From Eudoraea adriatica DSM 19308 (GTDB lineage: Bacteria > Bacteroidota > Bacteroidia > Flavobacteriales > Flavobacteriaceae): a DNA stretch of 64,000 nucleotides. Where the stretch lies: positions 310,001 to 374,000 of the forward strand of contig NZ_KB907547.1 of NCBI RefSeq assembly GCF_000382125.1, given 5' to 3'. The translations under genes and the position numbers were made by a program. The notes below the pieces were generated by a model. That model ran no database searches. It worked only from the letters and a program-made list of their open reading frames with translations, and was not told the origin of the DNA. This document shows positions 8,560 through 17,255 of this stretch, one piece after another. Within the stretch, counting starts at the first letter, position 1, and each line of letters starts with the position of its first letter.

Positions 8560-9627
8560 ATGTTTATTTTTGATGCACATCTGGATTTAGCAATGAATGC
8601 TATGGAATGGAACCGGGACCTGCGCTGGTCTGTTGAGGATATTCGGGCGAATGAGAACGGATTGACAGATAAACCAGACAGGGGTAAAAATACAGTTTCC
8701 CTTAACGCAATGCGAAAAGGCAATGTTGGGCTTTGCATGGCCACTCAAATCGCAAGATATGTAAAAAGAGGGAATCAGCTTCCCGGATGGAATTCTCCGC
8801 AACAGGCATGGGCACAAACTCAGGGCCAGCTTGCCTGGTACAGGACAATGGAAGCCCTTGGAGAAATGTATCAGATTACCAACCTTCAGGAATTAGACAA
8901 ACACCTGGAACTTTGGAGTTCCTCCGTTAAGGAAAAAAAACCCATTGGATATATTTTAAGCCTTGAGGGAGCCGATTCTATAATTACTATAGCACATCTG
9001 GAAAAAACCTATGAGCAGGGGCTTCGCGCCATTGGACCGGCGCATTATGGTCCCGGAACCTATGCACATGGCACAAATTCTATTGGGGGCATTGGCTATA
9101 AAGGTAAGGAGCTCTTGAAAGAGATAGCGCGACTAAATATTATTCTTGATACTACCCATTTATGCGATCAGAGCTTCTGGGAAACAATGAATGCCTACCA
9201 GGGCCCACTATGGGCCAGTCATAATAACTGCAGGGCTCTTGTAGACCATACAAGGCAATTCACTGATGAACAGTTTGTTGAATTATTTAAAAGAGATGCC
9301 GTAATTGGTGTTGCCCTGGATGCATGGATGATGGTTCCGGGCTGGGTGCGTGGTAAATCTACCCCTGAGGCCATGGGGGTAACCCTGGAAACGATGGCAG
9401 ATCATATAGACCATATCTGCCAATTGGCAGGAGACGCTTTGCATGTGGGAATCGGCACAGATCTCGATGGTGGATTTGGAAGGGAACAAAGCCCGTCTGA
9501 TTTAGATACTATTGCCGATCTTCAAAAACTGCCGGGCTTACTCAAAAGCAGAGGTTATACTGCCGGAGATATTGAAAATATAATGCACGAGAATTTTATT
9601 CGATTTCTAAGAAATATTTGGGTCTAA
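8560..9627 (+). CDS. M19-family membrane dipeptidase (renal dipeptidase-like)
   Basis: A 355-residue zinc dipeptidase of family M19. The expected metal ligands are visible: His7 and Asp9 (DAHLD), Glu136 (LEGAD), His200 (TTHLCD) and His221 (ASHNN). A conserved GIGTDLDGGFG segment lies near the C-terminus. I chose this ATG because MFIFDAHLDL matches the family start; a longer in-frame ORF beginning at 8485 would overlap the upstream gene by 65 bases. No signal peptide is seen, so it is probably cytoplasmic. M19 enzymes tolerate D-residues at the C-terminal position of dipeptides, which fits a D-amino-acid operon. Confidence 0.88.
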   Translation: MFIFDAHLDLAMNAMEWNRDLRWSVEDIRANENGLTDKPDRGKNTVSLNAMRKGNVGLCMATQIARYVKRGNQLPGWNSPQQAWAQTQGQLAWYRTMEALGEMYQITNLQELDKHLELWSSSVKEKKPIGYILSLEGADSIITIAHLEKTYEQGLRAIGPAHYGPGTYAHGTNSIGGIGYKGKELLKEIARLNIILDTTHLCDQSFWETMNAYQGPLWASHNNCRALVDHTRQFTDEQFVELFKRDAVIGVALDAWMMVPGWVRGKSTPEAMGVTLETMADHIDHICQLAGDALHVGIGTDLDGGFGREQSPSDLDTIADLQKLPGLLKSRGYTAGDIENIMHENFIRFLRNIWV

Positions 9628-9630
9628 TTA

Positions 9631-9661
9631 AAAAAATCCTCCCGAAAGTATGGGAGGATTT
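9631..9661 (-). terminator. Hairpin terminator between convergent genes
   Basis: AAATCCTCCC and GGGAGGATTT (9634-9643 and 9652-9661) form a perfect 10-base stem with an 8-base loop. The minus strand has a T6 tail; the plus strand has only TTT. It mainly serves the minus-strand secreted-protein gene but may work in both directions. Confidence 0.75.
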
Positions 9662-9688
9662 GAATCAATTAATGTTTAATTTATTTGT

Positions 9689-10468
9689 TTACCGCACTTT
9701 TCTTATCAAAGTGGCGTGAGTCAGTGACTTAAGATCCCGAATGTTGGCTATATCCTGCATGGCTTTTTGCTGTGCCGCAGTTAATGGCGTATTATTGCCT
9801 CCGTTAAAGAACTGATCATAACCTGTGTACATATCAAACACAATATGGGTTGCATAGGCATCAGTTGCATAACCAAGCATATTCCTCAACATGCCCCAGC
9901 TTGCCCGGCCACCTGATTCTACATCCTTTTGGTGCATTGGTTTAAAGACTTCGGATTCCATTTTCTCATAGGCTGCTGATTGCCCCGGTTTTGCCTTCAT
10001 AAAGTTGATAACAGCCAATGTCCCGATAGGCATATCAAAATCATCTTTGGTTATATCAATTTGCCGGAGAAATACCCTATGTGTGAGATCCCGGCTTTTT
10101 GCGGTCATCGCCATTTTTTCGTTACTTTCTGCCTCCGTTAAATTTGGATAAGCACCTGTCCAGGCCTTATTGAAATCGCCGCCTTCCATCATCTTCACGG
10201 GGTCATTGTACAGACTTACTGTCATAAACTGAGAGCCCTGCTCCTGTCCGCTTGGCTCAAGGCGCCAAAGATCCCAACCAATGCAATCTCCATTTTTAAC
10301 TCTTTGCACATGAACTTTTTCCCAAAATTCTTCCGTATCTTCGTAATTAGCCCACTGGCCTTCATCTACGTGCATAAACTCAAAAATTAGGAAAAGTGGT
10401 TTTTCATCCTGCCCGAAGGCAATGGTAGTGAAAAAAGCCAATACCAAAATCGTAATTAATTTTTTCAT
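9689..10468 (-). CDS. Secreted protein of two tandem repeats, function unknown
   Basis: A 259-residue protein with a clear signal peptide (residues 1-20, ending AFGQ). I do not recognise a named family. The mature protein consists of two similar halves, about 24-138 and 149-258. Each half has FM-x4-GQ-x2-x-YE near its start (31-43 and 156-168), a central Trp block (GWDLWRL at 64-70, SWGMLRN at 190-196) and an LTH block near its end (DLTHRVFLRQ at 127-136, SLTHATLIRK at 248-257). The halves look like antibiotic-biosynthesis-monooxygenase-type (dimeric alpha-beta barrel) units, but that is a guess from pattern only. It is probably monocistronic. Confidence 0.7.
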   Translation of the reverse strand: MKKLITILVLAFFTTIAFGQDEKPLFLIFEFMHVDEGQWANYEDTEEFWEKVHVQRVKNGDCIGWDLWRLEPSGQEQGSQFMTVSLYNDPVKMMEGGDFNKAWTGAYPNLTEAESNEKMAMTAKSRDLTHRVFLRQIDITKDDFDMPIGTLAVINFMKAKPGQSAAYEKMESEVFKPMHQKDVESGGRASWGMLRNMLGYATDAYATHIVFDMYTGYDQFFNGGNNTPLTAAQQKAMQDIANIRDLKSLTHATLIRKVR

Positions 10469-10497
10469 CTTAATTGAATATTAAAGGTTTATATATC

Positions 10498-10528
10498 CAA
10501 ATAAAGAAGAATTTGAGGTATAACCAAG
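10498..10528 (-). promoter_or_regulatory. Candidate promoter of the two-repeat secreted protein
   Basis: The minus strand reads CTTG, 19 bases, then TTTATTTG. This is one mismatch from the TAnnTTTG -7 box, with a TTG-type -33 element at normal spacing. The -7 box is about 30 bases upstream of the start codon. Confidence 0.35.
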
Positions 10529-10601
10529 GGCAATAGGACGAACATACCTAAAATTTGTCCCAAGCATGCCTTCTATTTATCAAAAGCAGTAAAAAAGACT
10601 T

Positions 10602-10979
10602 TTATTTAATGATTTTTTCTTCCCTTAAAAAGGTATCCAGGCTATCTGCAATGTCATAACATCTGCTCACATTGGTTACACCATTGCAAAATCTTGAATC
10701 TAATTGATGTGCTTCGCATTCAAAGCCAGATAAATTTACTTTTTCAAAATTTCTATTCACGGCTTTGCATTGTTCATACAGAGAATCAACAGATGCACTT
10801 GCCTCCGGCTCGATACCATTTTCAATCAAAAAGCCCTTTAGGTAATTCTCTATCGCAATATGAGAGTTCTGACAAACCATAAAAGAAACAACATCTTCCG
10901 CAGGTCTGCACAATTCATCATTGGCTTCTTTCAGTTTTTGAATAGCGGTTTCATAAAGTCTTTTTGCCTTATCTTCCAT
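10602..10979 (-). CDS. HEPN-domain-like small protein
   Basis: A 125-residue alpha-helical protein resembling HEPN-domain proteins: an N-terminal helix with AKRLYETAIQKLKEA, the central SHIAIENYLKGFLIENG helix, and a C-terminal DIADSLDTFLREE helix. The R-x4-6-H ribonuclease motif of toxic HEPN proteins is not obvious, and no nucleotidyltransferase (MNT) antitoxin partner lies alongside, so a toxin role is unsupported. It lies 69 bases downstream of nifJ on the same strand and could be its read-through partner. Confidence 0.55.
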   Translation of the reverse strand: MEDKAKRLYETAIQKLKEANDELCRPAEDVVSFMVCQNSHIAIENYLKGFLIENGIEPEASASVDSLYEQCKAVNRNFEKVNLSGFECEAHQLDSRFCNGVTNVSRCYDIADSLDTFLREEKIIK

Positions 10980-11048
10980 AGCTAATATTGATTTAAAGTT
11001 AGCTTTATTAAAAACCTTTTATCTAATCCTGAATTCTGAAAAACAGAA

Positions 11049-14000
11049 TTACATATTTCTAAAAAGTTCCAGTCGTTCCCATCTTGTTTCTACTTCCTCC
11101 TGAGCTTGTTTTAAGAGTTTCTCGCCTAATGCCGCGTCTTCTTTTACAACCCTGGTAAAACGGGTTTCGTTATACATAAAATCACTTAACGGCTTAGTAG
11201 GTTCCTTAGAATCTAATTTGAATTTTTTTCCCTTAGGCTTAGAAGGATCAAATCTGAACAGAGGCCAATAGCCCGTTTCAACGGCTTTTTGTTGTTGCGT
11301 AGCCCCATCTTTTAAATCATATCCATGTTCACCACAGTGCGAATATGCAACAATTAGAGATGGCCCTGGATATGCTGCGGCTTCTTCAATAGCTTTAAGG
11401 GTTTGAAGGTCCTTTGCCCCCATTGCCACCTGAGCTACATATACATTCTCATAGGATATAGCCTGTAGTGCCAGACTTTTTTTGCCGGTTCGCTTTCCGG
11501 ATACGGAAAACTTAGCACTAGCGCCTAATGGCGTTGCTTTAGAGGTCTGACCTCCTGTATTGGAATATACTTCAGTATCCAGTACCATAATATTCACATC
11601 TTCGCCCGAAGCCAAAACATGATCAACCCCTCCATAGCCAATATCATAGGCCCAGCCATCACCACCAAGAATCCAGACTCCCTTCTTGCGCAGGTACTCT
11701 GTAAGCTGACTTAATTTTTTAGCTTCGGGATTGTCTTTTACTCCGGCCAATATTTCCTTAAGTTTGTCGATATCATCAAATTTCCGGCTTCGCTGTTCTT
11801 CTGTTTCTTCCGGATTGGCAAGAATAGTTTCAGTTAATTCTTCCCCAACCACATTTTTAAGCTGTTCTAGAAGGTTAACTGCAATTTCCTGTTTCTTGGT
11901 TAAAGCAAGCTTCATTCCAAATCCAAATTCCGCATTGTCTTCAAACAGTGAATTTGCCCAGGCAGGACCTCTTCCATCTTTGTTGGTTTTATATGGTGTT
12001 GTTGGCAAATTACCCCCATATATTGAGGAACAACCTGTTGCATTGGCAATGATTATGCTATCGCCATATAACTGGGTAAGCATTTTAATATATGGCGTTT
12101 CACCACAACCGGAACAAGCTCCTGAAAATTCGAATAACGGCTCTAAAAACTGGGAGCCTTTGACATTGGTTATTTGTAGGGCAGATCTGTCATAGTCGGG
12201 AAGGTTGATGAAATAATCCCAGTTTACATTTTCCACAGCGTCAAAATCGAGTTTCTTCCGCATGTTAATGGCTTTAAAATTCTCGATTTCCTTGCTTTCG
12301 GCAGGACAAACGGCAACACAAAGGTCGCAGCCCGTGCAATCTTCAGGGGAAACCTGTAAAACGTACGATTCCGTTTCTGCTGAAAATGGCCTTCCTTTGG
12401 CAGGAATTGATTTTAAGCTACCCGGAGCATCTGCCATAACTTCATTCGGAACAACTTTAGCTCTGATTGCAGCATGCGGACAGATAGCTACACATTTATT
12501 ACATTGTGTACAAAGTACTTCATCATCCCAAATGGGGATGAAGTTAGCGATCCCGCTTTTCTCATATTGGGTAGTACCGGTAGGGAAGGTACCATCAACC
12601 GGAAATGCACTAACGGGCAATTCATCTCCATGCCCTCCCAGTATTTTCTCAAGTACCTCCTTGACAAAGCCATCGGGGGCGTCGGTCATTGCGGAAAGCA
12701 ATCCTCTCTCGCTGCTCACATTTTTCGGATAATCTACCTGATATAAATTCTCAAGTGATTTGTCAACAGCATTAAAATTCATCTCTACTACCGCATCCCC
12801 TTTGTGAGCATAGGATTTAACTATAGCATCCTTAATTTTCTGAATGGCCTCATCTTTAGGAAGGATCCCTGATATTGCAAAGAAGCAGGTTTGCAAAACA
12901 GTATTAGTCCTTTTACCAAGATTGGCTTCATGGGCCACTTTTGTAGCATCCACCACATAAAATTTGGCCTCCTTTTCGATAATACCTTCCTGCATTTTTT
13001 TAGGCAGTTTGTCCCAAATTTCCTCTTTCGAAAACGGAGAATTTAAAAGGAATGTGCCACCTTGTTTTAAATCGGCAATCATGTCATACCTTTCAATGAA
13101 ATTGAATTGATGACTGGCTATAAAATCCGCTTTGTCAATTAAGTAGGAAGAGTAAATTGGTTCGGGGCCAAAACGCAAATGCGAAATGGTTTGCGCACCG
13201 GCCTTTTTGGAGTCGTATACAAAATATCCCTGAACATAGTTTTCTGTCGTATCTCCTATTATTTTGATGGAGTTTTTATTTGCTCCGACAGTACCATCAG
13301 ATCCGAGACCATAGAACATGCAATTTATGGTTGTCCTTTTTACTTTAAAAGCAGGGTCAGATTCCAGGCTGGTATGAGAAATATCGTCATTTATTCCTAC
13401 TGTAAAATGATTTTTCGGTTTCTCTTTGGCCAGCTCATCGAATACTCCTTTTACCATTTGAGGTGTAAATTCTTTAGAAGACAAACCGTACCGGCCTCCT
13501 ATAACATCTATATTTCTGTGGCTCTCTACAAGGGCGGTAATTACATCCTGATACAATGGTTCGCCCGTGCTTCCCGGTTCTTTAGTTCTGTCCAAAACGG
13601 CAATTTTTTTGACGGATGCCGGAAGGCTTTGGATAAAATGAGAAACAGAAAATGGCCTGTATAATCGGACAAATACCACCCCAACTTTCTCATCCTTATT
13701 TGCCATGGCTTCTACGGCTTCGCGCACTGCCCCCTGGCCAGATCCCATAATTACCACAACCCGCTCTGCCTCGGGATGACCTAAATAATAAAATAAGCTG
13801 TATCTTCTCCCTGTATGTTTGTAAAAATCATCCATAACTTCCTGTACAATTCCCGGAACCTTTTCATAATATGGATTTGATGCCTCTCTGGCCTGGAAGA
13901 AAACATCAGGGTTTTGAGATGTCCCCCTGATAACCGGATGATCCGGATCTAAGGATCTTTTTTTATGTTCCATGATTTTATCATCGGGCATCATAGCTTT

Positions 14001-14579
14001 AATGACGTCATCAGGAATTGCATCAATCTTGGAAATTTCATGGGAAGTCCTGAATCCGTCAAATATATTTAAGAAAGGAACCCTTGAGTGTAAGGCGGCT
14101 ACCTGTGAAATTAATGCAAAGTCCATTGCTTCCTGGACAGACCCGCCAAACAGCATGGAAAAACCGGTTTGTCTTGTAGCCATTACATCCGAGTGATCTC
14201 CAAAAATAGACAGCGCATGAGTCGCTACGGTTCTGGCAGCAACATGTATGACAGAAGGCAACAATTCCCCTGCAATTTTATACATGTTAGGGATCATTAA
14301 TAGCAATCCCTGAGAGGCTGTAAATGTAGTAGTCAATGCACCTGCCTGGAGAGATCCATGAACGGCTCCGGAAGCGCCTCCTTCACTTTGCATTTCAACA
14401 ATGCGGGGTACATTTCCCCAAATATTTTTTTGCCCTTTAGAACTAAATACGTCTACATGCTCCCCCATTGGCGAAGCGGGGGTGATGGGATAGATTGCAC
14501 ATACTTCATTCGTTTTGTGAGCAACTCGTGCAACCGCCTCGTTCGCATCGCAAATTAATTTCGGAAAATTTTTCTTCAT
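11049..14579 (-). CDS. nifJ: Pyruvate:ferredoxin (flavodoxin) oxidoreductase, single-chain
   Basis: A 1176-residue, full-length PFOR/NifJ homodimer subunit that oxidises pyruvate with CoA to acetyl-CoA and CO2 and reduces ferredoxin. The pyrimidine-binding domain is N-terminal (ITPASPMGEHVD). Two [4Fe-4S] motifs lie at about residues 690 (CTQCNKCVAICP) and 748 (CTGCDLCVAVCP). The proximal-cluster cysteines ACSGCGETP are near 820. The TPP site GDGWAYDIGYGG is near 971, with its partner in SNTGGQTSKATP. All catalytic parts look intact. It lies on the same strand as a ferredoxin gene (302 bases apart, with a terminator between) and next to the korAB-nuo operon, suggesting a shared ferredoxin pool. 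Confidence 0.96.
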   Translation of the reverse strand: MKKNFPKLICDANEAVARVAHKTNEVCAIYPITPASPMGEHVDVFSSKGQKNIWGNVPRIVEMQSEGGASGAVHGSLQAGALTTTFTASQGLLLMIPNMYKIAGELLPSVIHVAARTVATHALSIFGDHSDVMATRQTGFSMLFGGSVQEAMDFALISQVAALHSRVPFLNIFDGFRTSHEISKIDAIPDDVIKAMMPDDKIMEHKKRSLDPDHPVIRGTSQNPDVFFQAREASNPYYEKVPGIVQEVMDDFYKHTGRRYSLFYYLGHPEAERVVVIMGSGQGAVREAVEAMANKDEKVGVVFVRLYRPFSVSHFIQSLPASVKKIAVLDRTKEPGSTGEPLYQDVITALVESHRNIDVIGGRYGLSSKEFTPQMVKGVFDELAKEKPKNHFTVGINDDISHTSLESDPAFKVKRTTINCMFYGLGSDGTVGANKNSIKIIGDTTENYVQGYFVYDSKKAGAQTISHLRFGPEPIYSSYLIDKADFIASHQFNFIERYDMIADLKQGGTFLLNSPFSKEEIWDKLPKKMQEGIIEKEAKFYVVDATKVAHEANLGKRTNTVLQTCFFAISGILPKDEAIQKIKDAIVKSYAHKGDAVVEMNFNAVDKSLENLYQVDYPKNVSSERGLLSAMTDAPDGFVKEVLEKILGGHGDELPVSAFPVDGTFPTGTTQYEKSGIANFIPIWDDEVLCTQCNKCVAICPHAAIRAKVVPNEVMADAPGSLKSIPAKGRPFSAETESYVLQVSPEDCTGCDLCVAVCPAESKEIENFKAINMRKKLDFDAVENVNWDYFINLPDYDRSALQITNVKGSQFLEPLFEFSGACSGCGETPYIKMLTQLYGDSIIIANATGCSSIYGGNLPTTPYKTNKDGRGPAWANSLFEDNAEFGFGMKLALTKKQEIAVNLLEQLKNVVGEELTETILANPEETEEQRSRKFDDIDKLKEILAGVKDNPEAKKLSQLTEYLRKKGVWILGGDGWAYDIGYGGVDHVLASGEDVNIMVLDTEVYSNTGGQTSKATPLGASAKFSVSGKRTGKKSLALQAISYENVYVAQVAMGAKDLQTLKAIEEAAAYPGPSLIVAYSHCGEHGYDLKDGATQQQKAVETGYWPLFRFDPSKPKGKKFKLDSKEPTKPLSDFMYNETRFTRVVKEDAALGEKLLKQAQEEVETRWERLELFRNM

Positions 14580-14815
14580 GACTATTTTATGATTAGAGAA
14601 ACTGGCAGTTTATAAATATTAAGGTCTATTTAAAGATTTCTTATTCCAGGAACTGCAAGTGTAAAAGTTTTAAATTTTGATAAATTTAGAGCCATTACTG
14701 CAGTCATACTATGACAAATGTCAGGTATTTATGTCCCGGATGAAGCAGAGAACAGAACGTAATTCCTGAATAGAAAAAGGCAGGAGCTATTTAAAATAAT
14801 TTATAAAAAACCTTC
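14580..14815. other. Upstream region of nifJ, no gene
   Basis: Together with the terminator to its right, this is a 302-base non-coding stretch. It should carry the nifJ promoter on the minus strand, but no full TAnnTTTG box was found. No tRNA or small ORF with support was seen. Confidence 0.4.
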
Positions 14816-14850
14816 TGAATAAAAACGCCCGATTGACATTCAATCGGGCG
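14816..14850 (-). terminator. Terminator after the ferredoxin gene
   Basis: CGCCCGATTG and CAATCGGGCG (14826-14835 and 14841-14850) form a perfect 10-base stem with a 5-base loop. On the minus strand it is followed by TTTTTATT. It lies 31 bases beyond the ferredoxin stop and separates it from nifJ. Confidence 0.9.
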
Positions 14851-14881
14851 CATCTTTGTAGTCTTTTTAGTAGTTCTGAGT

Positions 14882-15232
14882 TTATTCGCCGTGCATCCAG
14901 ACTTTTTTTGCCAATAATTCTTCCTCAGTTTCAACGTGGTCCTCATCAGGCACACAACAGTCTACCGGACAGACAGAAGCGCATTGAGGTTCATCATGAA
15001 AACCTTTACACTCTGTACATTTATCGGTAACTATAAAATAGAATTCATCAGAAACCGGTTCATTTTCAGCATCGGCATCAACTTCAATTCCTGCCGGAGT
15101 TGTTACCATACCACTTAAAGAGGTCTCATCTGAATATGACCACTCCTGATCCGGTTCATATATTGCATTATTCGGGCATTCTGAAACGCAAGCATCACAG
15201 TTAATGCATTCATCTGTTATGATAATAGCCAT
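14882..15232 (-). CDS. 2[4Fe-4S] ferredoxin with a long inter-cluster insertion
   Basis: A 116-residue low-potential electron carrier of the bacterial dicluster type. Cluster I ligands are Cys9, 12, 15 and 19 (with Pro20). Cluster II ligands are Cys72, 75, 84 and 88, with the wider CxxC-x8-CxxxCP spacing of Allochromatium-type ferredoxins. About 52 residues separate the two motifs, roughly 25 more than in plain ferredoxins, and this insertion is strongly acidic. A hydrophilic tail follows cluster II. It is transcribed divergently from korA across 164 bases and is the obvious candidate carrier between KorAB or PFOR and the EFG-less complex I. Confidence 0.92.
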   Translation of the reverse strand: MAIIITDECINCDACVSECPNNAIYEPDQEWSYSDETSLSGMVTTPAGIEVDADAENEPVSDEFYFIVTDKCTECKGFHDEPQCASVCPVDCCVPDEDHVETEEELLAKKVWMHGE

Positions 15233-15305
15233 AATTATATGTTTTTGAAATAATTGTGCGTAAATTTAATGTACTACAAATATCTGTCTAATGATAAAAG
15301 TCATA

Positions 15306-15334
15306 TTTCTTTATAAACCTCCAATTTATATTTG
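15306..15334 (+). promoter_or_regulatory. Candidate promoter of the korAB-nuo operon
   Basis: TTTC (15306-15309), a 17-base spacer, and TATATTTG (15327-15334), a full match to the TAnnTTTG -7 box. A start site near 15341 would give a leader of about 55 bases before korA. Confidence 0.55.
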
Positions 15335-15396
15335 GCTCCAATATTTTTATCAAACGACATTTAATATAAAAATAAGTAAAAAATAAACACATATCC

Positions 15397-17253
15397 ATGA
15401 TTGCTACAAAAACAAAACAACCTAAAGAAACACTGGAAGCGGTGATAGTAAGATTTGTAGGTGATTCGGGCGATGGTATGCAATTAACCGGAACACAGTT
15501 TTCTGACACTTCTGCAATGTTTGGTAATGATATAGCCACATTTCCTAATTACCCTGCAGAAATCAGGGCCCCGCAAGGTAGCCTTTATGGCGTGTCGGGT
15601 TTCCAGGTACATATTGGCAGCGTTGAAGTAAGTACCCCTGGTGAAAATGTAGACCTTTTGGTTGCCATGAATCCAGCCGGTCTCAAAACTAACCTGCATG
15701 CCCTTAAACCGGGCCACACGGTAATTGTGGATACCGATGCTTTCACCAAAAAGAATTTGGAAAAAGCCCAATATGAGTCTAACCCTTTGGAAGATGGTAG
15801 TTTGGAGAATTATCACGTAATAGAGGTAAGCATGACATCCCTTACAAAAGAAGCACTCAAAGATGTTGAGGGATTAGATAATAAAAGTATAACCAGAAGC
15901 AAAAATATGTTTGCGCTGGGAATGGTATATTGGATGTATAACAGGTCTACGGAGCATACGATAGATTTTTTCAATAAAAAATTTAAGTCAAAACCAGAAT
16001 TAATTGAAGCAAACACAAAGGTTTTAAATGCTGGTTTTTTCTTTGCAGAAACCCTGGAGTTGATTCCTAATTCTTATACCGTTGCCCCTGCCAAAATGCC
16101 TGCGGGCACCTACAGAATAGTCATGGGTAATACCGCCACTGCCTGGGGGTTTTTAGCCGCTGCGGAAAAATCAGGTCTGGAACTATTTTTGGGTTCATAT
16201 CCCATTACCCCGGCCTCAGATATTCTCCATGAACTGGTTAAACACAAACATTTTGGCGTTAAAGCTTTACAGGCCGAGGATGAAATAGCCGGTATCACCT
16301 CTGCAATTGGCGCAGCCTTTGCCGGTGATTTAGCCATCACTACCACTTCAGGACCGGGTTTGGCTTTAAAGGGAGAAGCCCTGGGCCTCGCAATGATACT
16401 GGAATTGCCATTGGTTGTTGTTGATGTTCAAAGGGGTGGGCCATCTACAGGTCTGCCTACTAAAACAGAACAGTCAGATTTACTTCAGGCGCTATATGGC
16501 AGAAATGGTGAAAGCCCCGTGATTATTATCGCTGCCAGTACCCCGGCCAATTGCTTTAATTATGCCTATGAAGCAGCAAAACTGGCAATAGAACATATGA
16601 CCCCGGTTATATTGCTCACAGACGGTTATATCGCCAATGGATCTGCACCATGGAAAATAAAAACCGTATCCGAAATGCCCGATATAAAACCCAGGATAAT
16701 AAAAAAAGCCGCCGATACATGGAATCCATATGACCGGGATGAAGCAACCCTGGCACGGGACTGGGCTATTCCCGGAACATTTGGATTGGAACATAGAGTG
16801 GGGGGTCTTGAAAAAGATAAAGTGACCGGTCAGGTATCCTATGTTCCTGAAAATCATGAGTATATGACCAACATTCGTGCTAAAAAGGTGAAACTGGTTG
16901 AAAATTATATTCCGGAACTTAAAACCGAATTTACCGACGAAGGTGATTTACTAGTAATAGGATGGGGTGGCACCTATGGCTCCCTTTATTCTTCCGTAAA
17001 AGAAATCAGGCATGATGGCTATTCATCTATTGGTCTCGCGCATTTTAATTATATTAATCCTTTGCCAAAGAATACAGGGGAAGTCCTAAAAAGATTTAAG
17101 CGAATCATAGTTTGTGAACTAAATACAGGACAGTTTGCCTCAGTATTAAGAGCAAATTTTCATGGCATTGAATTTTTGCAGTACAACAAAGTTCAGGGAT
17201 TACCTTTTGGCAATTCAGAACTAATAGAGGAATTTAAAAAAATAATGAAATAG
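15397..17253 (+). CDS. korA: 2-oxoglutarate:ferredoxin oxidoreductase subunit alpha (gamma-alpha fusion)
   Basis: A 618-residue subunit of a two-subunit 2-oxoacid:ferredoxin oxidoreductase. The N-terminal gamma domain (about 12-190) has VGDSGDGMQLTG and FPNYPAEIRAP. The alpha domain (about 245-618) has GSYPITPASDILHEL, AEDEIAGI and TTSGPGLALKGEALG. There is no Fe-S motif, as expected for this subunit. The product, together with KorB, would convert 2-oxoglutarate and CoA to succinyl-CoA and reduced ferredoxin; related enzymes may also accept other 2-oxoacids. It is the first gene of an operon continuing through korB (2-base gap) into nuoA-N. Confidence 0.93.
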   Translation: MIATKTKQPKETLEAVIVRFVGDSGDGMQLTGTQFSDTSAMFGNDIATFPNYPAEIRAPQGSLYGVSGFQVHIGSVEVSTPGENVDLLVAMNPAGLKTNLHALKPGHTVIVDTDAFTKKNLEKAQYESNPLEDGSLENYHVIEVSMTSLTKEALKDVEGLDNKSITRSKNMFALGMVYWMYNRSTEHTIDFFNKKFKSKPELIEANTKVLNAGFFFAETLELIPNSYTVAPAKMPAGTYRIVMGNTATAWGFLAAAEKSGLELFLGSYPITPASDILHELVKHKHFGVKALQAEDEIAGITSAIGAAFAGDLAITTTSGPGLALKGEALGLAMILELPLVVVDVQRGGPSTGLPTKTEQSDLLQALYGRNGESPVIIIAASTPANCFNYAYEAAKLAIEHMTPVILLTDGYIANGSAPWKIKTVSEMPDIKPRIIKKAADTWNPYDRDEATLARDWAIPGTFGLEHRVGGLEKDKVTGQVSYVPENHEYMTNIRAKKVKLVENYIPELKTEFTDEGDLLVIGWGGTYGSLYSSVKEIRHDGYSSIGLAHFNYINPLPKNTGEVLKRFKRIIVCELNTGQFASVLRANFHGIEFLQYNKVQGLPFGNSELIEEFKKIMK

Positions 17254-17255
17254 AA

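Noticed and set aside
10602-10979. Toxin-antitoxin system based on the HEPN-like protein
   Set aside because: No partner nucleotidyltransferase or other antitoxin lies alongside, and the catalytic R-x4-6-H motif is not evident.
11032-11050. Hairpin AATTCTG/CAGAATT at the nifJ stop
   Set aside because: The stem is AT-rich and has no T tail, so it does not qualify as a terminator.
11731-12746. Long open frames on the plus strand inside nifJ
   Set aside because: They are antisense shadows of a well-supported gene, with low-complexity Ser/Leu-rich translations and no family signatures.
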